Positions 7,119 through 15,694 of a stretch of 25,716 nt of DNA are shown piece by piece. How positions within the stretch are numbered: position 1 is the stretch's first letter; every line of letters begins with the position of its first letter. The position numbers and the translations under genes were made by a program. The notes under the pieces are model-generated. The model saw only the letters and a list, made by a program, of their open reading frames with translations. It was not told where the DNA came from and did not search any database. Source of the stretch: Thioalkalivibrio nitratireducens (lineage in GTDB: Bacteria; Pseudomonadota; Gammaproteobacteria; Ectothiorhodospirales; Ectothiorhodospiraceae); contig JAABSN010000028.1 in the NCBI GenBank assembly GCA_011390385.1, positions 1 to 25,716 on the forward strand. The letters run 5' to 3'.

Positions 7119-9497
7119 TCAGGCCCGCGCCAGGGTCACGGTGTTTCCGGGGGCACCGAGATCAGCCAGCGCGGCACCGCCGGCGACCGTTACCGCAATC
7201 CCGACCGGGATCGACGAATCCAGCACCAGTGTCAGTTCGGCATCGTGGCGGCCCTGGCGGACACGGACCCTGGCCCCGTTCTTGTGGGGGCCCGCGGATT
7301 GCGGATTCACGGATATCGAATCCGCGCGCCGGCCCTCCGGCGAATCCTGTAACGGCAGCGAACGGCGCACCAGGGGATCGCAGGAGTACAGACCATGTAC
7401 CTGCATCCGCGTCAGCCCATCGACCGTGGCGGGGGTCTCGACATGCGCCAGGCGCAGATCGATCTGGGTACTGAACGCCTCATCCGGCAATTGCTGCCGG
7501 AGCTCGTCCCGAATCTCGCGCGAACCCAGATGGTCCATCCCCTGCACATTGAGCAGGTTCCCGAGGACGCGCCAGACTTTCCAGCCAGGCCGTACCTCGC
7601 CGGGCGCGCGGGCCGCGCCGTTGAAGCTCTGCCACCGACCCTCGAGGTTGACCAGCGTACCCGAGGTCTCGAACCCGGTTGCCACCGGCAGCAGGACGTC
7701 GGCCACGGCCTCGAGATCCCGTCCTGCGAAGGCATTCACCGCCACGACCAGACCCGCACTGTCAAGGGCACGCAACGCGAGCCGCGGGTCGGCGAAATCA
7801 CGCTCGGGGTCGATCCCGGCCAGCAGGAAGAGATCGCGGCCCTGTTCCAGCATCGAAGGTACGTTGGCGCCGGTTTCGGCTTCCGCCCCACCGACGCCGC
7901 GATGGGGCACACACCCGGCCAGCCAGGCTCCAGAAGCATTGGCGCCCGGCGGCAGGTATCCAAGCCGCGCATTGGTCACGCGCGCGATCCAGCCCGCCAA
8001 CGCCCGCAAGGTCGAAAACGCGGGACTGGCCAGCGCCTCGGCTCCAAGGAGCACATGGGCCTGGTCGCCCTCGGTCAGCGCCGACGCGATACGCCGCTGT
8101 GCCTCAACGGCGTCCGCATCGTCCGTGGCTGCCGCCGAGACCACGTCCGCAAGCACCCTGGGCAGCTTCGCACCCGCTTCGGCGAGTTTTCCGGCGACAC
8201 CGGCCAACCCGAGGACCTGGCTACGGACGCCTCCCAGCAACTGCGCCTCGGTCGAATACGTGAGATCCAGCGCATGGGTCGTGATCGCGCTGACCCGCGC
8301 TCCCTTCAGCCCTGCCTTGCGCAGGCGGTGGGCGAGCATCGGCTGTTCGCGGCGGGGGTTGCAGCCGACCAGCAGCACCGCGTCCGCTCGCTCCAGGTCT
8401 TCGATGCTGCTGCCCAGCCAGGGAAACAGCGGTGCCGCAGCATCATCGCTGAAGTCCAGCTGGTCCAGACGATGGTCGATGTCCTTGACACCGAGCCCGC
8501 GCAGCAACTTCTGCGCAAGGTAGAGTTCCTCGAGCATCAGCGACGGTGAAAGCAGAGCGCCGATCCGTTCCGGTGCCGTCGTCCGCAGGCCCTCGGCGAC
8601 AACCGCAAGCGCCTGTTCCCAGGTCGCATCCTGCCAGGTGCCGTTGCGTTTGATGCGCGGCCGCGTGAGGCGATCCTCTGCGTACAGCCCGGCATAGCTG
8701 AAGCGGTCGCGATCGGAGATCCAGGTCTCGTTCACCGCCTCGTTTTCCCGCGGTACGACCCGCATCACCCGGCCGTTGTGCGTATGCACGAACAGGTTGG
8801 AACCGACGCCATCGTGAGCGGCCACGGTCGGCGCCTGCCGGTACTCCCAGGCCCGCGCCCGATAGCGCGATGGTTTCGCGGTCAGCGCACCGACGGGACA
8901 GAGGTCGATGACATTGCCCGACAGTTCGTGGCTCACCGTGCTCTCGACGTAGGTGCCGATGCGCATGTGCTCGCCGCGTCCCGTGGCACCGAGTTCGCGC
9001 ACGCCGGCAATCTCCTCGCCAAAACGGACGCACCGGGTGCAGTGGATGCAGCGGGTCATCTCGGTCTCGATCAGGGGTCCGATATCCCGATCCTTGACCA
9101 CCCTTTTGGCCTCGGTATAGCGCGACACGCTCTCGCCGTAGCCCATCGCGACGTCCTGCAGTTCGCACTCGCCTCCCTGGTCGCAGATCGGGCAGTCCAG
9201 CGGATGGTTGATCAGCAGGAATTCCATCGTGCCCTTCTGGGCCGCGATCGCGAGCGGCGAGCGGGTATGAACCTTCATGCCCTCCATCACCGGAGTGGCA
9301 CACGCCGGCAGCGGTTTCGGTGCCTTCTCCACCTCGACCAGGCACATCCGGCAGTTCGCCGCGACCGACAGCTTCTTGTGATAGCAGAACCGCGGGATGC
9401 GGATGTTCGCCTCGTCGGCGACGTCGATCAGCATCGCGCCCTTCGGTGCGTGCAGCGTGCGTCCGTCGATCTCAAGCGTGACCAGGTCCTGGCTCAT
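7119..9497 (-). CDS. nuoG: NADH-quinone oxidoreductase subunit G
   Basis: Large iron-sulfur subunit of the NADH dehydrogenase module, 792 residues from the ATG at 9497. That start is chosen because AGGA lies 7 nt upstream; an in-frame GTG five codons earlier lies inside this ribosome site. Cluster ligands are visible: [2Fe-2S] N1b Cys38/49/52/66; N5 His98, Cys102/105/111; N4 Cys150/153/156/200. The rest resembles the molybdopterin oxidoreductase fold, which has no molybdenum in this family. The CxxCxxxC ligands of the extra N7 cluster found in E. coli are absent: the matching region reads TVAAHDGVGSNLFVH. The C-terminal third is Ala-rich and less conserved. It lies 23 nt after nuoF. Confidence 0.97.
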   Translation of the reverse strand: MSQDLVTLEIDGRTLHAPKGAMLIDVADEANIRIPRFCYHKKLSVAANCRMCLVEVEKAPKPLPACATPVMEGMKVHTRSPLAIAAQKGTMEFLLINHPLDCPICDQGGECELQDVAMGYGESVSRYTEAKRVVKDRDIGPLIETEMTRCIHCTRCVRFGEEIAGVRELGATGRGEHMRIGTYVESTVSHELSGNVIDLCPVGALTAKPSRYRARAWEYRQAPTVAAHDGVGSNLFVHTHNGRVMRVVPRENEAVNETWISDRDRFSYAGLYAEDRLTRPRIKRNGTWQDATWEQALAVVAEGLRTTAPERIGALLSPSLMLEELYLAQKLLRGLGVKDIDHRLDQLDFSDDAAAPLFPWLGSSIEDLERADAVLLVGCNPRREQPMLAHRLRKAGLKGARVSAITTHALDLTYSTEAQLLGGVRSQVLGLAGVAGKLAEAGAKLPRVLADVVSAAATDDADAVEAQRRIASALTEGDQAHVLLGAEALASPAFSTLRALAGWIARVTNARLGYLPPGANASGAWLAGCVPHRGVGGAEAETGANVPSMLEQGRDLFLLAGIDPERDFADPRLALRALDSAGLVVAVNAFAGRDLEAVADVLLPVATGFETSGTLVNLEGRWQSFNGAARAPGEVRPGWKVWRVLGNLLNVQGMDHLGSREIRDELRQQLPDEAFSTQIDLRLAHVETPATVDGLTRMQVHGLYSCDPLVRRSLPLQDSPEGRRADSISVNPQSAGPHKNGARVRVRQGRHDAELTLVLDSSIPVGIAVTVAGGAALADLGAPGNTVTLARA

Positions 9498-9520
9498 AGA
9501 AGATTCCTGCACAGTGGCAA

Positions 9521-10801
9521 TCAGGCGGCCTTCGCCACCGCACTCTTGCCGTGCTGAATGTAGTGTTCGAATTCGTGGCGGTAGTGCTTGATGAAGCTGC
9601 GCACCGGCATCGCGGCGGCATCACCCAGCGCACAGATGGTGCGGCCTTCGATCTTGCTCGCAACGTCGTCCAGCCGTTCCAGATCCTCGGGCCGGCCCCG
9701 TCCTTCGACGATGCGGGTCAGCATCCGGTACAGCCATCCGGTCCCCTCGCGACAGGGGGTGCACTGGCCACAGGACTCGGAAAAATAGAACCGGGAGATG
9801 CGTTGCAGCACCCGCACCATGTCGGTGGTCTCGTCCATCACGATCACCGCTCCGGAGCCGAGCATCGAACCGGCCTTGGCAATCGAATCATAATCCATGT
9901 TGGCCTGCATCATGATGTCGCCCGGAACCACCGGCACCGAGGAACCCCCCGGAATCACCGCCTTGAGACCGCGTCCGTCGAGCACACCGCCGGCCAGTTC
10001 CAGAAGTTCCCTGAACGGCATCCCCAACGGCACCTCGAAATTGCCGGGCTTGTTCACGTGCCCGGACACCGAGAACAGTTTCTCGCCACCGGACTTGGGT
10101 ACCCCGAGGGCCGCGAACCACTCGCCGCCGTTGCGAATGATCGACGGGATCGAAGCCAGGGACTCGGTGTTGTTGATGGTCGTCGGCCGCCCGTAGAGGC
10201 CGAAGTTGGCCGGGAACGGCGGCTTGAACCGCGGTTGGCCCTTCTTGCCCTCGAGAGACTCGAGCAGCGCTGTCTCCTCGCCGCAGATGTAGGCACCCGC
10301 TCCCAGCGACGGATGGAGATCGAAGTCGACCCCCGAACCCAGAATGTCCCTGCCCAGGAAGCCGGCGTCGTAGGCTTCCTGCAACGCAGTGGTAAAGCGC
10401 GTATTCACCTCGTCCATGAACTCGCCGCGCATGTAGTTGTACCCGACCGTGGCCCCGATCGCGTACCCGGCAATGGCCATGCCCTCGATCAGTGCGTGCG
10501 GGTTGAAGCGCAGAATGTCCCGGTCCTTGCAGGTGCCCGGCTCCGACTCGTCCGAGTTGCAGACGATGTATTTCTGCCCCGGCGTATTGCGCGGCATGAA
10601 GCTCCACTTCAGGCCGGTGGGGAAACCGGCACCGCCGCGTCCGCGCAGGTTCGACTTCTTGACTTCCTCGATCACGTCCGCGGGTGCCATGCGCCCACCA
10701 TAGACTTTCTTCAGCGCCTCATACCCACCGACACTGAGATAGGTTTCGAGCGACCACGGGGTCTCGAGATCACGGGTAGCGAAGCAGATCTGGTTGGCCA
10801 T
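9521..10801 (-). CDS. nuoF: NADH-quinone oxidoreductase subunit F (FMN, NADH-binding)
   Basis: Entry point of complex I: it oxidises NADH with FMN and passes electrons to a [4Fe-4S] cluster (N3). It has 426 residues, the usual length. The glycine-rich NADH site is [13 protein letters not shown] (residues 54-66), the FMN-binding segment is [20 protein letters not shown] (167-186), and the N3 ligands are Cys344/347/350 ([11 protein letters not shown]) and Cys390. The start codon at 10801 lies 3 nt after the nuoE stop, indicating translational coupling in the nuoEFG module. Confidence 0.98.
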   Translation of the reverse strand: MANQICFATRDLETPWSLETYLSVGGYEALKKVYGGRMAPADVIEEVKKSNLRGRGGAGFPTGLKWSFMPRNTPGQKYIVCNSDESEPGTCKDRDILRFNPHALIEGMAIAGYAIGATVGYNYMRGEFMDEVNTRFTTALQEAYDAGFLGRDILGSGVDFDLHPSLGAGAYICGEETALLESLEGKKGQPRFKPPFPANFGLYGRPTTINNTESLASIPSIIRNGGEWFAALGVPKSGGEKLFSVSGHVNKPGNFEVPLGMPFRELLELAGGVLDGRGLKAVIPGGSSVPVVPGDIMMQANMDYDSIAKAGSMLGSGAVIVMDETTDMVRVLQRISRFYFSESCGQCTPCREGTGWLYRMLTRIVEGRGRPEDLERLDDVASKIEGRTICALGDAAAMPVRSFIKHYRHEFEHYIQHGKSAVAKAA

Positions 10802-10804
10802 CGC

Positions 10805-11311
10805 TCAGGACTCCAGCTTGGCGAGAATCTCGTCCACCTTTTCGGGCGTCAGATTCTCGTAGTACACGTGGTCGACCTGCATCATCGGCGCGCCACAGCA
10901 GGCTGCCAGGCATTCTTCCTCGCGCTTCAGGTAGAATTTCCCGTCCGGAGTCGATTCACCGAGCCGAATGCCCAGCTTGTTTTCGATGTGCTCGATGATG
11001 CGGTCGCCACCGCGCAGCATGCACGAGACGTTGTCACACACGGCAATGGTGTGCCGGCCGACGGGATTCAGTTCGTACATCGAATAGAACGAAGCGACTT
11101 CGTAGACCTCCATCGGCGCGATCCGCAGATACGCGGCCACCGCATCCATCGCCGGCGTGCTCAGGTACCCCTCCTCGTGCTGCACCGCGCGCAGGGCACC
11201 GAGGACCGCGGAGCGGCGCTGATTCTCGGGATAACGCGCCAGCCAGGCGTCGATTTCCTCACGGACATGATCACTGAGCACGGCTTCGCTCTGTTTCTTC
11301 TGCACGGACAT
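10805..11311 (-). CDS. nuoE: NADH-quinone oxidoreductase subunit E
   Basis: Thioredoxin-fold [2Fe-2S] subunit (cluster N1a) of the NADH-oxidising module, 168 residues. Ligands are Cys92 and Cys97 (CDNVSC) and Cys134 and Cys138 (CLAAC). The frame continues far upstream through nuoD, but the real start is the ATG at 11311, whose A is the last base of the nuoD stop (TGATG, 1-nt overlap). The protein then begins [20 protein letters not shown], as expected for the helical N-terminal domain. The overlap implies translational coupling to nuoD. Confidence 0.97.
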   Translation of the reverse strand: MSVQKKQSEAVLSDHVREEIDAWLARYPENQRRSAVLGALRAVQHEEGYLSTPAMDAVAAYLRIAPMEVYEVASFYSMYELNPVGRHTIAVCDNVSCMLRGGDRIIEHIENKLGIRLGESTPDGKFYLKREEECLAACCGAPMMQVDHVYYENLTPEKVDEILAKLES

Positions 11312-12564
11312 CAGCGGTCCACCTCCCCGAATACGATGTCCTGGGTTCCGATGATCGCGACCACGTCGGCGAGCATGTGGCCCCGTACCATCTCGTCCAG
11401 CGCCGACATGTGCGCGAAACCCGCCGCCCGCACCTTGAGGCGATAGGGCTTGTTCGCACCATCGGACACCAGGTACACGCCGAACTCGCCCTTCGGATGC
11501 TCGACGGCCGCGTAGGCCTCGCCTTCCGGAAGGCAGAACCCCTCGGTGAACAGCTTGAAGTGGTGGATCAGGGCCTCCATGTCGGCCTTCATCTCCTCGC
11601 GCCGCGGCGGCGAGAACTTGTAGTTCTCGAACAGTACCGGGCCGGGGTTGGCACGCAGCCAGTCGACGCATTGGCGGATGATGCGGTTGGACTGGCGCAT
11701 CTCTTCGATGCGCACCAGGTAGCGGTCGTAACAGTCGCCATTCACGCCCACCGGGATGTCGAAGTCCAGACGGTCGTAGACTTCGTAGGGCTGTTTCCTG
11801 CGCAGGTCCCATTCGACCCCCGACCCGCGCAGCATCGGCCCGGTCAGGCCCAGTTGCATGGCTCGTTCCGGGGTGACCACCCCGATGTCGACGGTACGCT
11901 GTTTCCAGATCCGGTTGTCGGTCAGCAGGGTCTCGTACTCGTCGACGCAGCCCGGGAATCGCTCGGTGAACGACTCGATGAAGTCGAGCATCGAACCCTG
12001 CCGGTTCTCGTTCAGCGCATCCACCTCGGCCTGGGTCTTCCAGCGCGAGGCCTTGAATTTCGGCATCGCGTCGGGAAGATCGCGCGCCACCCCACCCGGG
12101 CGGTAATAGGTTGCGTGCAGGCGCGCGCCGCTGACCGCCTCGTAGCAGTCCATCAGGTCCTCGCGCTCGCGGAATGCGTACAGGAAGACCGTCATCGCGC
12201 CGATGTCCAGCGCATGCGCGCCGAGCCAGAGGAGATGATTCAGGATGCGGGTGATTTCGTCGAACATCACGCGGATGTACTGCGCGCGCAGCGGCGGCTC
12301 GGTCTGCAGCAGCTTCTCCATCGCCAGCACATAGCCGTGTTCGTTGCACATCATCGACACGTAGTCGAGGCGATCCATGTAGCCGATGGACTGGTTGTAG
12401 GGTTTGCTCTCGGCCAGTTTCTCGGTGCCGCGATGCAGCAGGCCGATGTGCGGGTCGGCACGCTGAATCACTTCGCCGTCCATCTCCAGCACCAGGCGCA
12501 GCACGCCGTGCGCCGAGGGATGCTGTGGACCGAAGTTCAGGGTGAAGTTGCGGATCTCAGGCAT
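11311..12564 (-). CDS. nuoD: NADH-quinone oxidoreductase subunit D
   Basis: 49-kDa-type subunit that lines the quinone pocket of complex I and is related to [NiFe]-hydrogenase large subunits. It has 417 residues. I place the start at ATG 12564 ([20 protein letters not shown]), with GGAGAGGA upstream; the frame extends 15 codons further but that part lies inside nuoC. The HPSAHG motif near residues 15-20 carries the conserved quinone-pocket histidine. It is a separate gene overlapping the nuoC end by 8 nt, unlike the nuoCD fusion of enterobacteria. Confidence 0.98.
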   Translation of the reverse strand: MPEIRNFTLNFGPQHPSAHGVLRLVLEMDGEVIQRADPHIGLLHRGTEKLAESKPYNQSIGYMDRLDYVSMMCNEHGYVLAMEKLLQTEPPLRAQYIRVMFDEITRILNHLLWLGAHALDIGAMTVFLYAFREREDLMDCYEAVSGARLHATYYRPGGVARDLPDAMPKFKASRWKTQAEVDALNENRQGSMLDFIESFTERFPGCVDEYETLLTDNRIWKQRTVDIGVVTPERAMQLGLTGPMLRGSGVEWDLRRKQPYEVYDRLDFDIPVGVNGDCYDRYLVRIEEMRQSNRIIRQCVDWLRANPGPVLFENYKFSPPRREEMKADMEALIHHFKLFTEGFCLPEGEAYAAVEHPKGEFGVYLVSDGANKPYRLKVRAAGFAHMSALDEMVRGHMLADVVAIIGTQDIVFGEVDR

Positions 12565-13279
12565 CTTGGTCCTCTCCGGCCACCTCGCCGTCGGCGTAGC
12601 GGTGATCATCCCGGATCACCTTGGGCACCAGCACCCGGGGCTCGATGGTCACCGGCTGGTAGATCACCCGTTGCTGCTCGGGGTCGTAGCGCATCTCGAC
12701 ATGGCCGATCAGCGGGAAATCCTTCCGGAAGGGGTGCCCGACGAAGCCGTAGTCGGTCAGGATGCGGCGCAAGTCGGGATGCCCGGAGAACAGGATTCCG
12801 AACAGGTCGAAGGCCTCGCGTTCGAACCAGTTCGCTCCGGCCCAGACGTCGGTCACCGATTCGATTTCCGGAAATTCGCCGTCCGGCAACCATGCGCGCA
12901 CGCGCAGGCGGCGGTTGTGCGTCACCGACAGGAGGTGCATGACCACGGCAAAGCGCGGGCCGTCCCGGTCGGAGTCGTCGGGCGCATCGTCGAAGGTGAA
13001 GCGTCCGGAGGTCGCGGCGGTCACGCCGCGGCCGAAGCCCTGCGTCGATGCCGCTTCGGTGGACCACTCGGTGCGGCCGTATTCCAGATAGTCGACGCCG
13101 CACAGATCCATCAGCATCTCGAAGCCCAGTTCCGGATGATCACGCAGGCGCTCGGCCACCGCTTTCCATTCCGCGGCGGGGACTTCGATCGTCACCTCGC
13201 CGAGCCGCACGGTCAGCGACTGCAACTGCTGTTCGAACTCCGCCTGCAGGATATCGACCCAGTTCTTGCTTTCGGACAT
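12557..13279 (-). CDS. nuoC: NADH-quinone oxidoreductase subunit C
   Basis: 30-kDa-type subunit of the quinone-reducing arm of complex I, 240 residues from the ATG at 13279 ([12 protein letters not shown]). The frame is open further upstream, but that part covers nuoB. The family signature is near the C-terminus: [20 protein letters not shown] then [19 protein letters not shown] Ser/Thr/Asp-rich segment in the middle ([19 protein letters not shown], then [10 protein letters not shown]) looks like a species-specific loop. The ribosome site is weak (GGGG). It begins 16 nt after the nuoB stop. Confidence 0.96.
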   Translation of the reverse strand: MSESKNWVDILQAEFEQQLQSLTVRLGEVTIEVPAAEWKAVAERLRDHPELGFEMLMDLCGVDYLEYGRTEWSTEAASTQGFGRGVTAATSGRFTFDDAPDDSDRDGPRFAVVMHLLSVTHNRRLRVRAWLPDGEFPEIESVTDVWAGANWFEREAFDLFGILFSGHPDLRRILTDYGFVGHPFRKDFPLIGHVEMRYDPEQQRVIYQPVTIEPRVLVPKVIRDDHRYADGEVAGEDQDA

Positions 13280-13295
13280 CGGTAACCCCGGCAGC

Positions 13296-13772
13296 TCAGC
13301 GTGCAATGGTGTTGGTGCGACGGATCTTGTTCTGCAACTGGATGATCCCGTAGAGCAGGGCTTCCGCGGTCGGCGGGCAGCCCGGCACGTAGATGTCGAC
13401 CGGAACGATGCGGTCGCAACCACGGACGACGGCATAGGAATAGTGGTAGTAGCCGCCCCCATTGGCGCAGGAGCCCATCGAGATCACCCAGCGCGGCTCT
13501 GCCATCTGGTCGTACACCTTGCGCAGGGCCGGAGCCATCTTGTTGACCAGCGTACCGGCGACGATCATTACATCCGACTGGCGCGGGCTGGGCCGGAATA
13601 CGATACCGAAACGATCGAGGTCATAGCGGGCCGCGCCGGCGTGCATCATCTCCACCGCACAGCAGGCCAGGCCGAACGTCATCGGCCACAGCGACCCGGT
13701 ACGGGCCCAGTTGATCAGCTTGTCGGCGGAAGTGGTGACGAAACCCTTCTCGAGAACGCCTTCTATTCCCAT
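13296..13772 (-). CDS. nuoB: NADH-quinone oxidoreductase subunit B (cluster N2)
   Basis: PSST-type subunit carrying the terminal [4Fe-4S] cluster N2, which hands electrons to quinone. It has 158 residues from the ATG at 13772, preceded by AAGGGGG about 7 nt upstream. Ligands are the tandem Cys37-Cys38 (LACCAVEMM), Cys102 (SCANGG) and Cys132 (VPGCPP), all in the expected spacing. Its start overlaps the nuoA end by 10 nt. Confidence 0.98.
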   Translation of the reverse strand: MGIEGVLEKGFVTTSADKLINWARTGSLWPMTFGLACCAVEMMHAGAARYDLDRFGIVFRPSPRQSDVMIVAGTLVNKMAPALRKVYDQMAEPRWVISMGSCANGGGYYHYSYAVVRGCDRIVPVDIYVPGCPPTAEALLYGIIQLQNKIRRTNTIAR

Positions 13773-14119
13773 TCGAGAGCCCCCTTCTTCCATTCGTAGA
13801 TGAAGCCGATCACCAGGATGGTCAGAAACAGCGCCATCGCCAGCAGACCGAACAGCCCGATGCCGTCGAGAGCAACCGCCCACGGAAACAGGAAGGCAAT
13901 CTCGAGGTCGAAAATGATGAACAGGATGGCGACGAGATAGAACCGCACGTCGAACTTCAGGCGGGAATCCTCGAAGGCCTCGAAGCCGCACTCGTAGGGA
14001 GAGTTCTTTTCCGGATCAGGCCTGGCCGGACCGGCCGCCATCCCCAGTGCCAGCGGCACGATGCCAGCGAGGGCACCGACAATGAGGAAGATCAGTATGG
14101 GCAGGTAGCCTTCCAGCAT
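13763..14119 (-). CDS. nuoA: NADH-quinone oxidoreductase subunit A
   Basis: First gene of the nuo operon, encoding a three-helix membrane subunit at the junction of the arms, 118 residues. The start at ATG 14119 ([17 protein letters not shown]) has GGGAG 6 nt upstream; the frame is open for 22 more codons without support. The diagnostic loop [20 protein letters not shown] is followed by [20 protein letters not shown]. This loop contains the cysteine that shifts between active and deactive states in mitochondrial ND3. A 5' leader of about 130 nt separates it from the predicted promoter. Confidence 0.97.
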   Translation of the reverse strand: MLEGYLPILIFLIVGALAGIVPLALGMAAGPARPDPEKNSPYECGFEAFEDSRLKFDVRFYLVAILFIIFDLEIAFLFPWAVALDGIGLFGLLAMALFLTILVIGFIYEWKKGALEWE

Positions 14120-14249
14120 TCTTTTCTCCCGGACGCCGTCACACAGGGACAGATTCTCAGTGCGTGCCGAGATCGGAAGTGACACGCAAGGCTCGTGTGC
14201 TGGGCGAGATCTGGTGCAACTTCGTGCAGAGCGCGCACCATCACTCTCA

Positions 14250-14277
14250 CCGGGCTGGGAGTCTAGGTTAAGCCCGG
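14250..14277. promoter_or_regulatory. inverted repeat overlapping the nuo -10 region
   Basis: CCGGGCT (14250-14256) and AGCCCGG (14271-14277) form a perfect 7-bp inverted repeat with a 14-nt spacer. It covers the predicted -10 element, so it could be an operator, or simply a weak RNA hairpin in transcripts reading through from the tRNA. No regulator can be named from the sequence. Confidence 0.35.
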
Positions 14278-14289
14278 AGACAGTGTCAA
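14260..14289 (-). promoter_or_regulatory. predicted sigma70-type promoter of the nuo operon
   Basis: On the minus strand a perfect -35 box TTGACA (14289-14284) is followed after 18 nt by TAGACT (14265-14260), a 4/6 match to the -10 consensus. Immediately upstream, 14291-14321 is strikingly AT-rich in an otherwise GC-rich window, like an UP element. The predicted start of transcription near 14253 would leave a leader of about 130 nt before nuoA. The call is from pattern only. Confidence 0.6.
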
Positions 14290-14328
14290 GTTCTCTTAAT
14301 ATTGTAAATTATTGATATACAGGCATTT

Positions 14329-14351
14329 CCCGGATTCGAGAACATTCCGGG
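14329..14351 (-). terminator. weak hairpin downstream of tRNA-Leu
   Basis: CCCGGA (14329-14334) and TCCGGG (14346-14351) pair around an 11-nt loop. On the minus strand it follows a stronger hairpin (14356-14372) and precedes the AT-rich promoter block, without a clean T-run. It may help end the secG-tRNA transcript. Confidence 0.3.
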
Positions 14352-14355
14352 GAGA

Positions 14356-14372
14356 GGCACGGTGACCGTGCC
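14356..14372 (-). terminator. hairpin just after tRNA-Leu, terminator-like without T-run
   Basis: GGCACGG-TGA-CCGTGCC is a perfect 7-bp stem with a 3-nt loop starting 4 nt after the encoded CCA end of the tRNA. On the minus strand the next bases are TCTCCCC, so there is no U-tract. It may stall or protect the tRNA precursor 3' end instead of acting as a full intrinsic terminator. Confidence 0.4.
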
Positions 14373-14376
14373 GAAA

Positions 14377-14461
14377 TGGTGCAGATGGTGGGACTCGAAC
14401 CCACACGGCTTTCGCCACTACCCCCTCAAGATAGCGTGTCTACCAATTCCACCACATCTGC
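14377..14461 (-). tRNA. leuU: tRNA-Leu (anticodon GAG)
   Basis: An 85-nt class II tRNA with the CCA end encoded (14377-14379). The acceptor arm GCAGATG (from 14461) pairs with CATCTGC, discriminator A. The anticodon stem CTATC/GGTAG encloses the loop TTGAGGG, giving anticodon GAG (14427-14425), which reads CUC and CUU. The long variable arm TGGCGAAAGCC and the T arm GTGGG-TTCGAGT-CCCAC are typical of leucine tRNAs. Its place directly after secG matches leuU in E. coli, which supports the symbol. It lies 72 nt after secG with no evident terminator between, so it may be cotranscribed. Confidence 0.95.
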
Positions 14462-14533
14462 ATGAACTCTGTCGGTCCGGCGTCGCTGCTCCGCCGTGTC
14501 CGGCGCCACAGCAGGCCCGGGCACACCAGACCA

Positions 14534-14887
14534 CTATTGGGGTATGTCGCTTGGGCGCCCCGGGACCGGATCCATCGGGACGGTCTCGTCCATGACGCCT
14601 TCACTTGCAGCCTCTTCCTGCTGCATCTGATCGATCAGGCTCCGCGCCTCCGGTGCCGACGCTGCGAGGTAGGCGAGGCTGAGGCTGTTCAGGAAGAACA
14701 CCACCGCAAGAATGGCGGTAGCGCGGCTCAGAAAGTTGGCCGACCCGCGCGCGCCGAAAACCGTGGCCGAGGCTCCGCTCCCGAATGCGGCACCGGCATC
14801 GGCACCCTTCCCATGCTGCATCAATATCAGGGCGATCAGCGCTGTCGCGACCACCACCTGCACGACCAGCATAATGCCATAGATCAT
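14534..14887 (-). CDS. secG: protein translocase subunit SecG
   Basis: Small inner-membrane subunit of the SecYEG export channel, 117 residues. Two hydrophobic helices (about residues 2-22 and 54-75) flank the conserved cytoplasmic loop LMQHGKGADAGAAFGSGASA. The C-terminal tail from about residue 80 is acidic and Pro-rich (QMQQEEAASEG, then MDETVPMDPVPGRP), a common variable region. Its ATG (14887) overlaps the tpiA stop by 4 nt (ATGA), so translation is probably coupled. The tpiA-secG-tRNA-Leu order is conserved in many proteobacteria. Confidence 0.96.
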   Translation of the reverse strand: MIYGIMLVVQVVVATALIALILMQHGKGADAGAAFGSGASATVFGARGSANFLSRATAILAVVFFLNSLSLAYLAASAPEARSLIDQMQQEEAASEGVMDETVPMDPVPGRPSDIPQ

Positions 14888-15654
14888 ACATGCACCCGAG
14901 CAGCAACGGCGGCATTGACGATTCCGATGAAGGAATCCGCATCGAGAGAGGCACCGCCGATCAGTCCACCATCGATGTCGGGAAGCCCGAACAGCCCGGC
15001 GGCATTATCGGCTTTCACGCTTCCTCCGTAGAGGATACGAAGCCCCTCGGCCACCTGCGGGTTGTGTCCCGCGACCCGGGCGCGAATGAACGCGTGCACT
15101 TCGGCAGCCTGCTCGGGGCTCGCAGACAACCCGGTCCCGATCGCCCAGACCGGTTCGTAGGCAACCACCGCACGGTCGAAGGCGTCAACGCCCGCGGCGT
15201 CCAGCACGGCATCGAGCTGTTCCGCAACGACCGCCTCGGTCCGGCCGGCTTCGCGGTCTTCCAGTTGTTCGCCGACACAGAGGATCGGGACGAGACCAGC
15301 AGCTTGTGCCGCGACGAACTTGCGCGCGACCCATGCGCTGTCCTCGCGCTGCCGGGCGCGACGTTCGGAGTGGCCGACAATGACATACTGGCAGCCGGTC
15401 TCGCGCAGCATGTCGGCGGCAATTTCACCGGTGAATGCCCCGGCCTTTTCGTCCGAGCAGTCCTGGCCGCCAACGGCAATGGCCGTACCCTCCAGTTGCG
15501 CCACCGCTTCGGGCAGGTAGACAGCGGGCGGGCACACCGCTACGGCAACATTTCCGCTCTCATGAAGAGAGCGGCTGAGCGCGGACAGGAGTTCTCGGTT
15601 CGCTGCCAGCGATCCGTTCATCTTCCAGTTTCCTGCGACCAGTGCCTTGCGCAT
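14884..15654 (-). CDS. tpiA: triosephosphate isomerase
   Basis: Glycolytic and gluconeogenic enzyme interconverting dihydroxyacetone phosphate and glyceraldehyde 3-phosphate in the cytosol. It has 256 residues from the ATG at 15654 (MRKALVAGNWKMNGSL). An open extension of 48 codons upstream lies partly in glmM and is not protein-like. Catalytic residues are Asn9 and Lys11 (GNWKMNG), His95 (VGHSER) and Glu167 (AYEPVWAIGTG); the flexible loop 6 follows Glu167, and YGGSV forms the phosphate site. It sits 40 nt after glmM. Confidence 0.98.
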   Translation of the reverse strand: MRKALVAGNWKMNGSLAANRELLSALSRSLHESGNVAVAVCPPAVYLPEAVAQLEGTAIAVGGQDCSDEKAGAFTGEIAADMLRETGCQYVIVGHSERRARQREDSAWVARKFVAAQAAGLVPILCVGEQLEDREAGRTEAVVAEQLDAVLDAAGVDAFDRAVVAYEPVWAIGTGLSASPEQAAEVHAFIRARVAGHNPQVAEGLRILYGGSVKADNAAGLFGLPDIDGGLIGGASLDADSFIGIVNAAVAARVHV

Positions 15655-15694
15655 GCGTCCAACCTTGGTAAGTATTTCGATGAGGCGCGCGATG

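Noticed and set aside
9551..11446. A 631-codon plus-strand open frame opposite nuoF and nuoE
   Set aside because: Antisense to two genes with complete cofactor motifs. Its composition is shadow-like, with no ribosome site or recognisable domain.
14284..14321. Possible FNR box (TTGAT-N4-ATCAA) in the AT-rich nuo upstream region
   Set aside because: Only an ATCAA half-like sequence is present; the second half-site does not match.
14362..15031. Plus-strand open frames covering the tRNA and secG
   Set aside because: They are antisense to a clear tRNA and to secG. Length is explained by high GC.
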